Part shown: positions 44,542-53,468 of the stretch, in pieces
Position numbering within the stretch: position 1 is the first letter of the stretch
How the letters are laid out: each line of letters begins with the position of its first letter
Assembly: GCA_007117835.1 (NCBI GenBank)
Contig: SKFU01000019.1
Location: 1-54,181 of the forward strand
Reading direction: 5' to 3'
From: Candidatus Izemoplasma sp.
GTDB taxonomy: Bacteria > Bacillota_I > Bacilli_A > Izemoplasmatales > Izemoplasmataceae
Length of the DNA stretch: 54,181 nucleotides
Program-made: the position numbers and the translations under genes
The notes under the pieces: model-generated
Told to the model about the DNA's origin: nothing
The model's database searches: none
Seen by the model: the letters and a program-made list of their open reading frames with translations, nothing else

Positions 44542-44599
44542 TAAGGGTACAAGATGGTAATGTGAAAACAAGTACCCTAAAAAAAAGAGGAGGCAAACA

Positions 44600-45367
44600 A
44601 TGGGTCGTTTAGAAAAGAAAGTCGCATTAATCACTGGTGGTGCTCAAGGCATTGGATTAGAAACTGCAAGACTGTTTTTAGAAGAAGGCGCAAAAGTTGC
44701 GATTGTAGACATTTCGTCAGAGCATTTGAAAGAAGCTGAAAAGCAACTGAAGTCACTGGGAGAAATCATCGTCATTCAAGCAGATGTTTCAGATGAGGCA
44801 CAAACAAAAATGTATGTTAAAAAAACAGTCGAAGCTTTTGGTACCGTCGATGTGTTTTTCAACAATGCAGGTATTGAAGGGAAATCAGGACCACTTGTTG
44901 AGACTAAACAAGAAGATTGGGACAAAATATTTGCCATTAACGTACGTGGCGTTTGGCTGGGTATTAAACATGTTCTACCAGTTATGATGGCACAAAAATC
45001 AGGTTCAATTATCAATACATCATCGGTCGCAGGATTACAAGGCTCTGCCGGATTAGGACCATACGTAACAACTAAGCACGCAGTTATTGGTCTAACACGC
45101 ACCGCAGCTTTAGAAGCCGCACCTGCTCAAGTACGTGTTAATTCAGTGCATCCAGGACCAATCAATACGCGTATGATGCGTTCAATTGAAGGGCAATTCA
45201 ATCCAGATGATCCTGACAGTGTTTCAGCAGGATTTAATCAAATGATTCCGCTTGGACGTTATGGTGAGTCAAGAGAAATTGCATATGTTGTATTATTCTT
45301 AGCTTCAGACGAATCGTCATATGTGACAGGGAAACAATATGTTGCAGATGGTGGATTAATCAATTAG
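44600..45367 (+). CDS. SDR family oxidoreductase
   Basis: 255-residue classical short-chain dehydrogenase. NAD(P) motif [21 protein letters not shown], catalytic Ser in [10 protein letters not shown] and YVTTK (Tyr, Lys), then VHPGPINT and GKQYVADGG at the C terminus. VDIS after beta-2 (acidic D) favours NAD over NADP. Substrate not predictable. GAGGAGG ribosome site; single gene with own terminator and unusual palindromic leader. Confidence 0.92.
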   Translation: MGRLEKKVALITGGAQGIGLETARLFLEEGAKVAIVDISSEHLKEAEKQLKSLGEIIVIQADVSDEAQTKMYVKKTVEAFGTVDVFFNNAGIEGKSGPLVETKQEDWDKIFAINVRGVWLGIKHVLPVMMAQKSGSIINTSSVAGLQGSAGLGPYVTTKHAVIGLTRTAALEAAPAQVRVNSVHPGPINTRMMRSIEGQFNPDDPDSVSAGFNQMIPLGRYGESREIAYVVLFLASDESSYVTGKQYVADGGLIN

Positions 45368-45379
45368 TTTAAATATAGT

Positions 45380-45417
45380 AAAAGAGTTGTAAGTGTCAGT
45401 TCACTTACAACTCTTTT
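45380..45417. terminator. Bidirectional terminator between SDR and helicase-nuclease genes
   Basis: AAGAGTTGTAAGTG pairs with CACTTACAACTCTT around TCAGTT; A- and T-flanks serve both converging genes. Confidence 0.92.
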
Positions 45418-48400
45418 TATGTGTTCAGTAGTTTCTTGATTTCACGCATTTCTTTGTTTGGGTCTTTATACCAGTTTGGTGCAAACAAGCGATAGATTGT
45501 CCAACCACGTGCGTGCAAGTATTTTTCTTGATGATAATAAAGATTACGTATATCGTCGCTGTTGCTTTGATTGACATCACAAATGATACCGAGATTATAC
45601 GATTTATTGTCAGTGTCAGTTAGCCCGAAATCAATCGTGTATTGTCCAATGCCAATATCTTTTTTAACTGGGAGCTTTGCTTTTTTCAATCGATCAAAAA
45701 CATCATTGTGAAGGCGAGTAAACTGTTCACTTAGGCGACTGGTTTCAGAGGGGTGTAGTCGGTTCAAAACAGTTTCTATACCCGTTTGATCGCGATTAGA
45801 TATTGCATAACAGTATTCTAAATAAGCTTTTAAGTATAAGGGACCCTGACTTTTCAAGTCTTCAACATGGAACTGTTGTGGGTATAATGAAGTGACCAAA
45901 TATATTTTCTCTTTAGCACGGGAAATCGCGACATTTAGACGATTTTGACCACCTTCATTATTCAACCAACCAAATTGTCTAAGGAGTCTTCCATCAACAT
46001 TATAACCGTAAGCTGTTGAGAAAATAATGACATCACGTTCGTCACCCTGAACATTTTCAATGTTCTTAATAAAGAGACTGTGGTCTTCACCGTTATCAAA
46101 GCGATTCAGTTCTTTTTCTAAGGACTTAGCAAGCCGTGGGTTGTTAAACATTTCTTGGTCGAGTAAATCTTCGATTAGATTTCTTTGTTGGATATTAAAA
46201 GTAATGACACCAATGGTTGGTTTTAATTTTTGTCTTATCACTTTTTGAATAATCTCTACCACTTTTTTGGCTTCCGCAACATTTCTTCGGTTTTCCCATC
46301 GGCCATCTTCACAGACAACGTATTCAATCGGAGGCTTTTTAGGATGTGTTTGGTTGGGTGATACAATTAACTTGCCGTCGTAAAAAGCCACATTAGAAAA
46401 TTCAATAAGTTCTTCATATTTGGAGCGATAGTGATAATTCAAAATTGTTTCTGGATAACGGAAACGTGCCAAATCAAGCAAACTTTCTGCATCTTGTGCA
46501 ACGTCAATGTCATCATCATCTAAAGGGTCATACATGTCGAGTCTGCCTTGACCTAAAGCAGACGGTCTTAGTTGCTTTGAATCCCCAGCAATAACCACTT
46601 TTTTAGCACGATAAATAGTTGGAATGGCTTTTTCAACAAACATTTGAGAGGCTTCATCAAAAATGACCAGATCAAACATCGCAAAATTCAGTGGAATTAT
46701 TTCTGAAACGACTTCTGGGGTCATCATCCAAACTTTAATGTTTGAAAATAGTTCTAGCTGATATGTTTGAACGAACTGAGCGACACTCATTAAACGCTGT
46801 TGTTGGACACGATGCTTGATATCCATAATGCGTTTGGCGTTCGAAAAATTAAGCGCATCTTGATACAGTGTCATATAAAAACTTTCAGAGACCATGGCTT
46901 TTTTATCTTGAACAGTGCGCTCAATCGTTTCAATATGACTTCGGTAGTTTTCCATATCATACACATGATTTGGATGTTTGGCTTCAAACAACTCAAGATA
47001 ACCTGTGTAAAATGCATCAAAAACATCATGATGATGTCGGTGAATATTATCTAACGCCTTAAAAGGCGATTGTTCAATGAGCATATCAATGTATTTTAAC
47101 GCGTGCTTAGAAAGTTTTTGGATTTGGTGCGATGCGAGTTCAAAACGGTGAAATTCATTCTTGATTAATGTGTAAAATGCGTCGTCATGAATGATTCTTT
47201 TCAGCCATTTAACACGATGCTTTTTCTTTGGGAAAAAATAGTCAATGGCCGATTCGTTTTCGCGAATAAACGCCTTTTTAACACGGTGCTTTTTAAACCA
47301 CCATGTGTTTAGATAAGTGACTAAAAATTCATCGAATATTCGATAAAATTGCGTGCGTTTAGTTTTTTCACTACGGGTCAATTGATAGTTCATTTTTAAA
47401 ATGAAGGGATATTGCTTAATGGCGCGCGTATATACTAATATATTCTTAAGTTTTTTAAGGTCTAAAAAAGTGTTTTCTAGGGTTTTAAATTGGGCAATAT
47501 CGATCGTTTTAAAGGTTTCTTTAAAACGTAAGTAAACTGTTTCTGGAAACAGAGTTTCTTTGATTTTTTGATTCGTTAGGTAACGACTGTATAAATCGAC
47601 AATGTCTTTTGATGAGGTGCCAGTATAAAACGCATCATGCATTGCGCTAATTTTTTTAAATGTTTTTTCAATTTGGTGATTATAGGCATCGACATCATTG
47701 TTTTTTGTCCGAGTTGGTGGTGTTGGGTCAATATAGTGCTTTATTTGTTGGTAAAATGTTTGCTTGTCTTGGGCATCATCCATGAATAATGCAAATTTGG
47801 CTGCATAACCTAAGCGGTTCTTAATGACATCTAAAGCCACTTTCTTTTCACTCACAATCAAAACATTCCCGCCATTTTCAACTTGTTGGGCAATCATCGA
47901 GGTAATGGTTTGTGATTTACCTGTACCAGGTGGCCCCCAAATAACAAGCTTATCATGCTTTTTCAACATCTGAATGACTTTTTCTTGGGTATAATTTAAA
48001 TCATTTATGTAGGTCAAATGGGATTCCTTTATGGTTGATAACTGTGCGATTTTAAACGCAGTTTTTGTTTTATAATCATACGTTTGAAAGGGCTGGTCGA
48101 GTAATTCTTCTAACAAATCATTATAGGTTTTATTTTCAATGATGGTAGTAATGTCTTCTTGTAGTTTTGATGAGTGCATACGGTAATGACCTAAGACGAT
48201 TGTCGGTGTTATTTCAAAGATGCCAGGTTTCATCTTTCGTTGCTCAGAAGGTGAGTGTGTGCTAAATCCGGAAAAAGGCAGTTCTAAAGTATTTTTAAAA
48301 ATAAAATGGTTTTTTTCATAAAACGGAATAACGACAGTGTTCACTGTTTTGAATGATAGTTGGTCAGCATCAGGCATCGACTTCAAATCCTCTAGACGAT

Positions 48401-49136
48401 TAAACTTATGGTGTGCTAACAACAAATCACGGTTAATATTAACGTCTTTATCATGGTTAAAAGTCAGATAAAAATCAATGCCTTTACGTTCTAACCTTAC
48501 AGGAAAAAACATCAAAGGTGCTTTGATGTAAAACCCATCTTTAGGCATTAAACCTTCGACAAAAGGATAAGCAATATGTAAATCATACGCGCCTGTTTCT
48601 TTAGCGAAACGATTGATGTTTCGGTATAAAAGCGTTAAGTGACGATAAAAGCGCTCAGATTCTTTTGAAGATAACCGCTTTTGATCGGTCAGTCTTAATG
48701 GTTTATTGCTGTGACTTGTCATAAACGTTTTGAGTGCGTCTAAAAGATGTTCTTGTGTTAAATCGATGGCTGTTTTCTGTGATAGTTTGGTGGCGTATAA
48801 ATTCCGATTTCTTCGACTAATATTGGTTAAACGATCTTTATAGTTTAACAATGTTTTTTGTGATTGTTTAGAAACACCCACTGTGTGTATTGATGCGTTT
48901 TTGTGCTGGTAGATAATTTCTAAAAAAGATTCAGAGTAATTATCCACAAACGTTGTATCCAATCCTTGAATCGCATAAAAGTCAGATGTCTTTAAAGGTT
49001 TTCTTGTGGCGATTTCCCGTAAAGCAGTATCACTGCAAATAAGCGGAGAGGATTGTCCGCTTTCTTGGTGTTTGAGTCTTAGATAATCTCTTAATTCAGA
49101 TAACGCATCGAGTAAATAATCTTTTTTTAATGGCAT
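45417..49136 (-). CDS. HRDC-DUF4011-SF1 helicase with C-terminal Vsr-like nuclease fold
   Basis: 1239 residues from the ATG at 49136 (GGTGG upstream on minus strand). N-terminal HRDC-like domain (about 1-80), DUF4011-type region (about 98-140, LLNYKDRLTNISRRNRNLY), helicase core with Walker A WGPPGTGKSQTITSM (about 405), a long helical insert (about 500-810), then FDLVIFDEASQ, AGDSKQLRPSALG, LNYHYRSKYEEL, ENVQGDERDVIIF and LNVAISRAKEKIY. C-terminal 100 residues (IGQYTIDFGLT, LGIICDVNQSN, YLHARGWTIYRLF) look like the Vsr/DUF559 (MTES_1575) endonuclease fold, with aspartates kept. Similar fusions are found among single-gene anti-phage proteins; a repair or RNA/DNA processing role is also possible. 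Confidence 0.85.
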   Translation of the reverse strand: MPLKKDYLLDALSELRDYLRLKHQESGQSSPLICSDTALREIATRKPLKTSDFYAIQGLDTTFVDNYSESFLEIIYQHKNASIHTVGVSKQSQKTLLNYKDRLTNISRRNRNLYATKLSQKTAIDLTQEHLLDALKTFMTSHSNKPLRLTDQKRLSSKESERFYRHLTLLYRNINRFAKETGAYDLHIAYPFVEGLMPKDGFYIKAPLMFFPVRLERKGIDFYLTFNHDKDVNINRDLLLAHHKFNRLEDLKSMPDADQLSFKTVNTVVIPFYEKNHFIFKNTLELPFSGFSTHSPSEQRKMKPGIFEITPTIVLGHYRMHSSKLQEDITTIIENKTYNDLLEELLDQPFQTYDYKTKTAFKIAQLSTIKESHLTYINDLNYTQEKVIQMLKKHDKLVIWGPPGTGKSQTITSMIAQQVENGGNVLIVSEKKVALDVIKNRLGYAAKFALFMDDAQDKQTFYQQIKHYIDPTPPTRTKNNDVDAYNHQIEKTFKKISAMHDAFYTGTSSKDIVDLYSRYLTNQKIKETLFPETVYLRFKETFKTIDIAQFKTLENTFLDLKKLKNILVYTRAIKQYPFILKMNYQLTRSEKTKRTQFYRIFDEFLVTYLNTWWFKKHRVKKAFIRENESAIDYFFPKKKHRVKWLKRIIHDDAFYTLIKNEFHRFELASHQIQKLSKHALKYIDMLIEQSPFKALDNIHRHHHDVFDAFYTGYLELFEAKHPNHVYDMENYRSHIETIERTVQDKKAMVSESFYMTLYQDALNFSNAKRIMDIKHRVQQQRLMSVAQFVQTYQLELFSNIKVWMMTPEVVSEIIPLNFAMFDLVIFDEASQMFVEKAIPTIYRAKKVVIAGDSKQLRPSALGQGRLDMYDPLDDDDIDVAQDAESLLDLARFRYPETILNYHYRSKYEELIEFSNVAFYDGKLIVSPNQTHPKKPPIEYVVCEDGRWENRRNVAEAKKVVEIIQKVIRQKLKPTIGVITFNIQQRNLIEDLLDQEMFNNPRLAKSLEKELNRFDNGEDHSLFIKNIENVQGDERDVIIFSTAYGYNVDGRLLRQFGWLNNEGGQNRLNVAISRAKEKIYLVTSLYPQQFHVEDLKSQGPLYLKAYLEYCYAISNRDQTGIETVLNRLHPSETSRLSEQFTRLHNDVFDRLKKAKLPVKKDIGIGQYTIDFGLTDTDNKSYNLGIICDVNQSNSDDIRNLYYHQEKYLHARGWTIYRLFAPNWYKDPNKEMREIKKLLNT

Positions 49137-49174
49137 GATTGACACCACCTAATCTGCTTGAATGGTTTATACTC

Positions 49175-49183
49175 ATTGTATCA
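49175..49183 (-). promoter_or_regulatory. Extended -10 promoter of the helicase-nuclease gene
   Basis: Minus strand TGATACAAT, about 40 nt before the start codon at 49136. Confidence 0.5.
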
Positions 49184-49217
49184 TAACCTCAGAATAATTC
49201 TGCATGAAATGTCAGGA

Positions 49218-49622
49218 TTAATCACCAATCAATTGAATCTGATACTCGCGTACTCTTGGACCGTCAAACTCACATAAATAAACACTTTGCCAAACCCCCA
49301 GTTGACATTGTTTATTGACGACCAATAAAGTCACGCTAGAACCCATTAAAGAGGATTTAATGTGCGCCGTCGAATTGCCTTCTAAATGTTTGAACATGAC
49401 ATCGTTTGGAACAATTTTTGAAAGGCCGTAGAGCATGTCTTTAAGCACATCGGGGTCAGCGTTTTCGTTAATGGTAATACCAGCGGTAGTATGAGGCACA
49501 AACACAGTAATTTGGCCGTTTTCAATGGTGCTCATCTCAACGATCTGTTTAATTGATTCGGTTATGTCAATTAAACATGACTGTTTGGGTGTATGAATGC
49601 TTAAACGCTTACTAATAATCAT
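49218..49622 (-). CDS. YjbQ family protein (UPF0047)
   Basis: 134 residues. FVPHTTAGITINENADPDVL, HLEGNSTAHIKSSLMGSS and LGVWQSVYLCEFDGPRVRE are the complete UPF0047/YjbQ signatures, including the conserved His and Glu. Some members show thiamine-phosphate synthase activity as a side reaction; the physiological role is unsettled. GGAGA ribosome site on the minus strand. Confidence 0.95.
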   Translation of the reverse strand: MIISKRLSIHTPKQSCLIDITESIKQIVEMSTIENGQITVFVPHTTAGITINENADPDVLKDMLYGLSKIVPNDVMFKHLEGNSTAHIKSSLMGSSVTLLVVNKQCQLGVWQSVYLCEFDGPRVREYQIQLIGD

Positions 49623-49651
49623 ATCGGGTCTCCTTATTATTTGATAGTTCT

Positions 49652-49680
49652 ATTATGATAAAGCTGATGAAAAATTGCAA
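49652..49680 (-). promoter_or_regulatory. Promoter of yjbQ
   Basis: Minus strand TTGCAA (49680-49675), 17-nt spacer, CATAAT (49657-49652). Confidence 0.6.
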
Positions 49681-49684
49681 ATGA

Positions 49685-49711
49685 TAAAAAAAACTCTCAG
49701 TTGAGAGTTTT
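49685..49711 (-). terminator. Intrinsic terminator of arsC-like gene
   Basis: AAAACTCTCA and TGAGAGTTTT form a 10-bp stem; on the minus strand it is followed by seven T. Confidence 0.88.
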
Positions 49712-50105
49712 ATTTACTTTGTTCAATGCGTTTTATCAATTCAATCACACGCGCTTTAATTAAATCACGCGTTGCTATGTAGGCTTCTAGTGGGCCACCA
49801 CTTGGGTCTTCTAAACCCCAATCTTCCCGATTCTTAGTGGGAACAAATGGGCATTCTACGCCACATCCCATCGTTATTAAGTAATCTAAATCCGCAGGTA
49901 ATACATCAAGCGTTTTTGGATACTGTATAGAGATATCAATACCATCTAAAGCCATGGCTTTTATGGCACCTGGTTTTACAGCAGGATAATCTTCGGTACC
50001 TGCGGAAAACACTTCAACGTTGTGATTACTTAGTGCACGCAAGTAGCCTTCAGCCATTTGAGAACGACAACTATTATGAATACATACAAAAGCGACTTTA
50101 ACCAT
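49710..50105 (-). CDS. arsC: Arsenate reductase, thioredoxin-coupled type (LMW-PTP fold)
   Basis: 131 residues from ATG 50105 (MVKVAFVCIHNSCRSQM), preceded by GAGGTG; the open frame to 50186 is not needed. P-loop CIHNSCRS and the MGCGVECPFVP pair give the three-cysteine relay of the thioredoxin-dependent ArsC type; WGLEDPSGG carries the general acid Asp. No arsenite pump or ArsR is adjacent, so a solitary detoxification gene or a phosphatase role is possible. Confidence 0.92.
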   Translation of the reverse strand: MVKVAFVCIHNSCRSQMAEGYLRALSNHNVEVFSAGTEDYPAVKPGAIKAMALDGIDISIQYPKTLDVLPADLDYLITMGCGVECPFVPTKNREDWGLEDPSGGPLEAYIATRDLIKARVIELIKRIEQSK

Positions 50106-50260
50106 TTTAAACACCTCATTAAACAAGATATTAACAGTATAATAGATTTTTACCTTATATGCATCAATTTTACATAAACTTAACATTTGTGAACCAAGTA
50201 TTTTCGCTTGTATAAATCACCATAATCATATACAATATTCATTGTGAAGGAAGTGAAAAT

Positions 50261-50728
50261 ATGGCAAAAAAGAATAAAAACAACATCCCTATATTTTTGA
50301 TTGGACTCGTCGGATTATTTTTTGTTTTAATCATTACTTTAGTCGTTTATAACTTAGTGACTGTACAGTATGATTATAACGATGAACAGTTCAACCAAAT
50401 AGATGAGTGGGTATCATTCAGATTGATGGAAATGCCTGAAGATGAGTACATCTTATTGTATAATTATGATGAGTTTTGTGCAGCATGTAATGAACTTAAA
50501 CAAGATGTATTAAAGTTTGCCAACAGCAATAATAATGATATCGCCATGTATTTTGCGGATGTTCGTAAACAAAGTTTAGCTGAAAACGCATTTTTAAACC
50601 CAGCACCAACAGAATCAATTCCACACATGGCATTGCTTTATAATGGACAGATTGTTGTTCAACGCACAGGCGTTTCAAATATTTTAGATTTATTAAAAGC
50701 GATCGATGACGGTGAATATATCTCGTAA
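50261..50728 (+). CDS. Membrane-anchored thioredoxin-like protein
   Basis: 155 residues. N-terminal basic residues then one helix (about 9-32), no lipobox, so a signal anchor. The extracytoplasmic part has YNYDEFCAACNELKQDVLKFA, a thioredoxin-like CxxC, then ESIPHMALLYNGQIV with the cis-Pro position and a GVSNILDLLKAI C-terminal helix. The CAAC plus LKQDVL pattern matches domain 2 of the lipoprotein at 43659-44438, so the two are probably paralogues. AAGGAAG ribosome site. Confidence 0.8.
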   Translation: MAKKNKNNIPIFLIGLVGLFFVLIITLVVYNLVTVQYDYNDEQFNQIDEWVSFRLMEMPEDEYILLYNYDEFCAACNELKQDVLKFANSNNNDIAMYFADVRKQSLAENAFLNPAPTESIPHMALLYNGQIVVQRTGVSNILDLLKAIDDGEYIS

Positions 50729-50748
50729 AAAGCCTAAAGGCTTTTTTC
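50726..50748 (+). terminator. Short intrinsic terminator before tex
   Basis: AAAAAGCC and GGCTTTTTT around TAAA; only 14 nt before the tex start, so read-through may supply tex mRNA. Confidence 0.8.
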
Positions 50749-50761
50749 ATATGGAGGGACA

Positions 50762-52942
50762 ATGATGGATAAAAATATTGTACAAGGATTGGTTCAAACT
50801 TTAAACGTTAAAGCAACACAAATTGAAACGGTGCTTACGTTGTTAAGTGATAACACAGTGCCGTTTATTGCCCGTTACCGAAAAGAACTCACAGGTGGTT
50901 TAGACGAAGAACAGATTCGTGAGATACATCAAGCCTATGAAGCCCGTAAAAACTTACTGCAAAGAAAAGAAGACGTGATTCGGCTGATTGATGAAAAGGG
51001 CATGTTAACCGAAGACTTAAGAGCCGAAATTATGGTGGCTGAAAAGTTGGTTGATGTCGACGATTTGTATCGTCCATTCAAAGAAAAGAAAAAAACTAAA
51101 GCAACAGAGGCAATCAAAAAAGGGTTAGAACCACTCGCAGAGTTTCTACTTCAGTTTCCACAGACGTCAATTGAAGAAAAAGCCAATGAATTTATTACTG
51201 AAGAGGTTCCTGATGCTCAGTCTGCTTTAGCGGGTGCATCACACATTATTTCAGAACGTGTTAGCGATGATGCCCGTTATCGAAAATGGATTCGTTCATT
51301 TACTATGAACAACGGATCGGTTGTCGCAAAAATTAAAAAAGACGCGATTGACCCAAAACAAATTTATGACATGTACTACGATTACGAAGAACCACTAAAA
51401 CGGATCAAACTATTTCGTGTGCTTGCCTTAAATCGCGGTGAAAAAGAAAAAATATTGAATGTAAAAATACAAGTTGAAGAAACGCGTATTTTAGACTATT
51501 TGATACGTCAAGTGATTGGCAACCATGACTCTGAAGCCAATACTGTTATTGAGTTTGCGATTGAAGACGGTTATAAACGATTGATTAAACCGTCTATTGA
51601 ACGAGAAATTCGTAGTGAACTCTCAGAAAAGGCCGAACATCAAGCAATTCATATATTTAGTGAAAACTTGCGTAGTTTACTATTACAACCACCAATGAAA
51701 GGTAAAACGGTTTTGGGTATAGACCCGGCTTTTCGTACGGGTTGTAAACTGGCCGTTGTGGATGAACTAGGGTCCTTAAAAGCGATAGATGTTATTTATC
51801 CTCATCAAATGTATCCGGGTGAAAAAATCGCCAACCAACGACTTCAAGAAGCACAAGAAAAAATAATTAGCTTATTGAAAAAATACCGTATTGACATTGT
51901 TGCGATAGGTAATGGTACTGCCTCAAGAGAAACCGAACAGTTTGTTTTAGATACGTTTAAATTGCTCGATGAAAAACAGTACTATATCATTGTTAACGAG
52001 GCAGGCGCAAGCGTTTATAGTGCAAGCCCGCTTGCCAAAAAAGAATTTCCTAAGCTACAAGTCGAAGAACGCTCAGCGGTCAGTATAGCCCGCCGATTAC
52101 AAGACCCTTTAAGCGAGTTAGTTAAAATCGATCCTCAATCAATTGGGGTTGGGCAGTACCAACACGACGTGACCCAAAGTAAACTCACAGACTCACTGGA
52201 TTTCGTGGTCGAAACTGCGGTGAATCAAGTTGGGGTTAATGTCAACACAGCCAGTTCAGCGTTATTGCAGTATGTGGCTGGGCTATCTAAGTCAGTTGCT
52301 GAAAATATTGTTAATATGAGAGAAACTGAAGGGGCTTTCACCAACCGCAAACAGTTGTTAAAAGTACCAAAGCTTGGTGCTAAAACTTACGAACAAGCGA
52401 TTGGGTTTCTAAGGATTTTAAACGGGGATAATCCACTTGATAAAACAGCCATTCATCCTGAAAGTTATCGCACGGCTAAGGCGATATTAAAACATATTAA
52501 CGCCAGTGAAAATGATATTGGGTCAGACATACTGCGTTTAAAAATAAGTCAGTATGAGGCTAAAGTAATTGCCGAAGCACTTGATGTTGGACTACCAACG
52601 ATAGAAGATATCATTGCCTCTTTACTTCAACCATTACGTGATCCACGTGATGCATTTGAAGCGCCACTTTTAAAAAGTGATATACTTAAACTCGAAGATT
52701 TAACCATCGGCATGGCATTGCAAGGCACCGTTCGTAACGTTGTAGACTTTGGCGTCTTTGTGGATTGTGGTGTGAAAGAAGATGGACTCGTCCATATTTC
52801 TGAAATTTCTAAAACATTCATCAAACACCCACTCGATGTTTTAAGCGTGGGTGACATCATCAAAGTTTGGGTAAAAGGTATTGACATAAACCGCTCTAGA
52901 CTGCAATTAACCATGGTTCAAGAGAACCTAAAAAAAGCATAG
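50762..52942 (+). CDS. tex: Tex family RNA-binding protein
   Basis: 726 residues: N-terminal helical region, YqgF/RuvC-like fold (KGKTVLGIDPAFRTGCKLAVVDE, VAIGNGTASRETEQF), helix-hairpin-helix repeats (LLQYVAGLSKSVAENIVNMRE; FLRIL) and a C-terminal S1 domain (GTVRNVVDFGVFVDCGVKEDGL). Binds nucleic acid; linked to transcription and stress in other bacteria. ATG at 50762 or 50765 after GGAGGG. Confidence 0.96.
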   Translation: MMDKNIVQGLVQTLNVKATQIETVLTLLSDNTVPFIARYRKELTGGLDEEQIREIHQAYEARKNLLQRKEDVIRLIDEKGMLTEDLRAEIMVAEKLVDVDDLYRPFKEKKKTKATEAIKKGLEPLAEFLLQFPQTSIEEKANEFITEEVPDAQSALAGASHIISERVSDDARYRKWIRSFTMNNGSVVAKIKKDAIDPKQIYDMYYDYEEPLKRIKLFRVLALNRGEKEKILNVKIQVEETRILDYLIRQVIGNHDSEANTVIEFAIEDGYKRLIKPSIEREIRSELSEKAEHQAIHIFSENLRSLLLQPPMKGKTVLGIDPAFRTGCKLAVVDELGSLKAIDVIYPHQMYPGEKIANQRLQEAQEKIISLLKKYRIDIVAIGNGTASRETEQFVLDTFKLLDEKQYYIIVNEAGASVYSASPLAKKEFPKLQVEERSAVSIARRLQDPLSELVKIDPQSIGVGQYQHDVTQSKLTDSLDFVVETAVNQVGVNVNTASSALLQYVAGLSKSVAENIVNMRETEGAFTNRKQLLKVPKLGAKTYEQAIGFLRILNGDNPLDKTAIHPESYRTAKAILKHINASENDIGSDILRLKISQYEAKVIAEALDVGLPTIEDIIASLLQPLRDPRDAFEAPLLKSDILKLEDLTIGMALQGTVRNVVDFGVFVDCGVKEDGLVHISEISKTFIKHPLDVLSVGDIIKVWVKGIDINRSRLQLTMVQENLKKA

Positions 52943-52949
52943 AGAGTTG

Positions 52950-52978
52950 TTGACAGTAGGTCATAAATGGTATATCAT
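52950..52978 (+). promoter_or_regulatory. Promoter of the tRNA pair
   Basis: TTGACA (52950-52955), 17-nt spacer, TATCAT (52973-52978); perfect -35, strong rRNA/tRNA-like promoter. Confidence 0.75.
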
Positions 52979-52996
52979 ATAATGGCTTACTTTTAA

Positions 52997-53087
52997 GGAG
53001 TAGTACTCAAGCGGCTGAAGAGGTGCCCCTGCTAAGGGCATAGGTCGGGGAACCGGCGCGAGGGTTCAAATCCCTCCTACTCCGCCA
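52997..53087 (+). tRNA. tRNA-Ser (GCU anticodon)
   Basis: Acceptor GGAGTAG (52997-53003) pairs with CTACTCC (53077-53083); discriminator G and encoded CCA (53085-53087). Anticodon stem TGCCC/GGGCA with loop CTGCTAA; anticodon GCT at 53031-53033 reads AGC/AGU. A long variable arm (from 53041) and the T-arm GGGTTCAAATCCC are typical of tRNA-Ser. Confidence 0.96.
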
Positions 53088-53091
53088 CCGT

Positions 53092-53168
53092 GGCCCGTTG
53101 GAGAAGCGGCTTAACTCACATGCCTTTCACGCATGCATTCACGGGTTCGAATCCCGTACGGGTCACCA
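53092..53168 (+). tRNA. tRNA-Glu (UUC anticodon)
   Basis: Acceptor GGCCCGT (53092-53098) pairs with ACGGGTC (53158-53164); discriminator A and encoded CCA (53166-53168). Anticodon stem CATGC/GCATG, anticodon TTC at 53126-53128. T-arm with GGGTTCGAATCCC. Lies 4 bp after tRNA-Ser in the same transcript. Confidence 0.96.
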
Positions 53169-53181
53169 ACACTATCAGAGT

Positions 53182-53215
53182 AAGTTCATCTCATAAAAGA
53201 GATGGGCTTTTTTTG
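53182..53215 (+). terminator. Intrinsic terminator of the tRNA operon
   Basis: AAGTTCATCTC (53182-53192) pairs with GAGATGGGCTT (53199-53109 region, ending 53109) with two G-U pairs, followed by seven T. Confidence 0.85.
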
Positions 53216-53229
53216 TCTTTGTCAGGCTG

Positions 53230-53367
53230 TTAAGTCGATAAGAATTCAAGTAATTTTATCATTTCATCTTGTATCAAAAACAGTCGATCAAAAAACGGTA
53301 ATTGTTGTCTTTTTAACCATTTAGGGTCTACACTCCTGTTTTTGATATATTTATGTGCAGATAAGTA
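53230..53367 (-). other. Short open frame on minus strand, possible gene remnant
   Basis: About 44 codons between stops, ending in a peptide that reads like a real protein C terminus (VDPKWLKRQQLPFFDRLF, then LIQDEMIKLLEFLST) and a TAA at 53230-53232. No start codon with ribosome site was found. Could be a decayed gene end next to the tRNAs or chance. Confidence 0.25.
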
Positions 53368-53444
53368 AAACCGTTATAAAATAAAGAAAACTCATAGCAA
53401 GTTCGAGAAAAACAAGAAAAACAGCAACTTATGTGCAGATAAGT
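53351..53444. repeat. Pair of 16-bp direct repeats, second copy within a 20-bp palindrome
   Basis: TTATGTGCAGATAAGT occurs at 53351-53366 and 53429-53444. The second copy is part of AACTTAT GTGCAG ATAAGTT (53426-53445), a 7-6-7 inverted repeat. Located about 180-280 bp after the tRNA-Glu gene in non-coding DNA. Confidence 0.8.
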
Positions 53445-53468
53445 TTTGGGATGACCCTTGTTTTTAAC

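Noticed and set aside
45900-48000. HEPN-type RNase motif in the helical insert of the helicase protein
   Set aside because: One R-x5-H (RFELASH) exists but lacks the polar residue usually after Arg and there is no other support.
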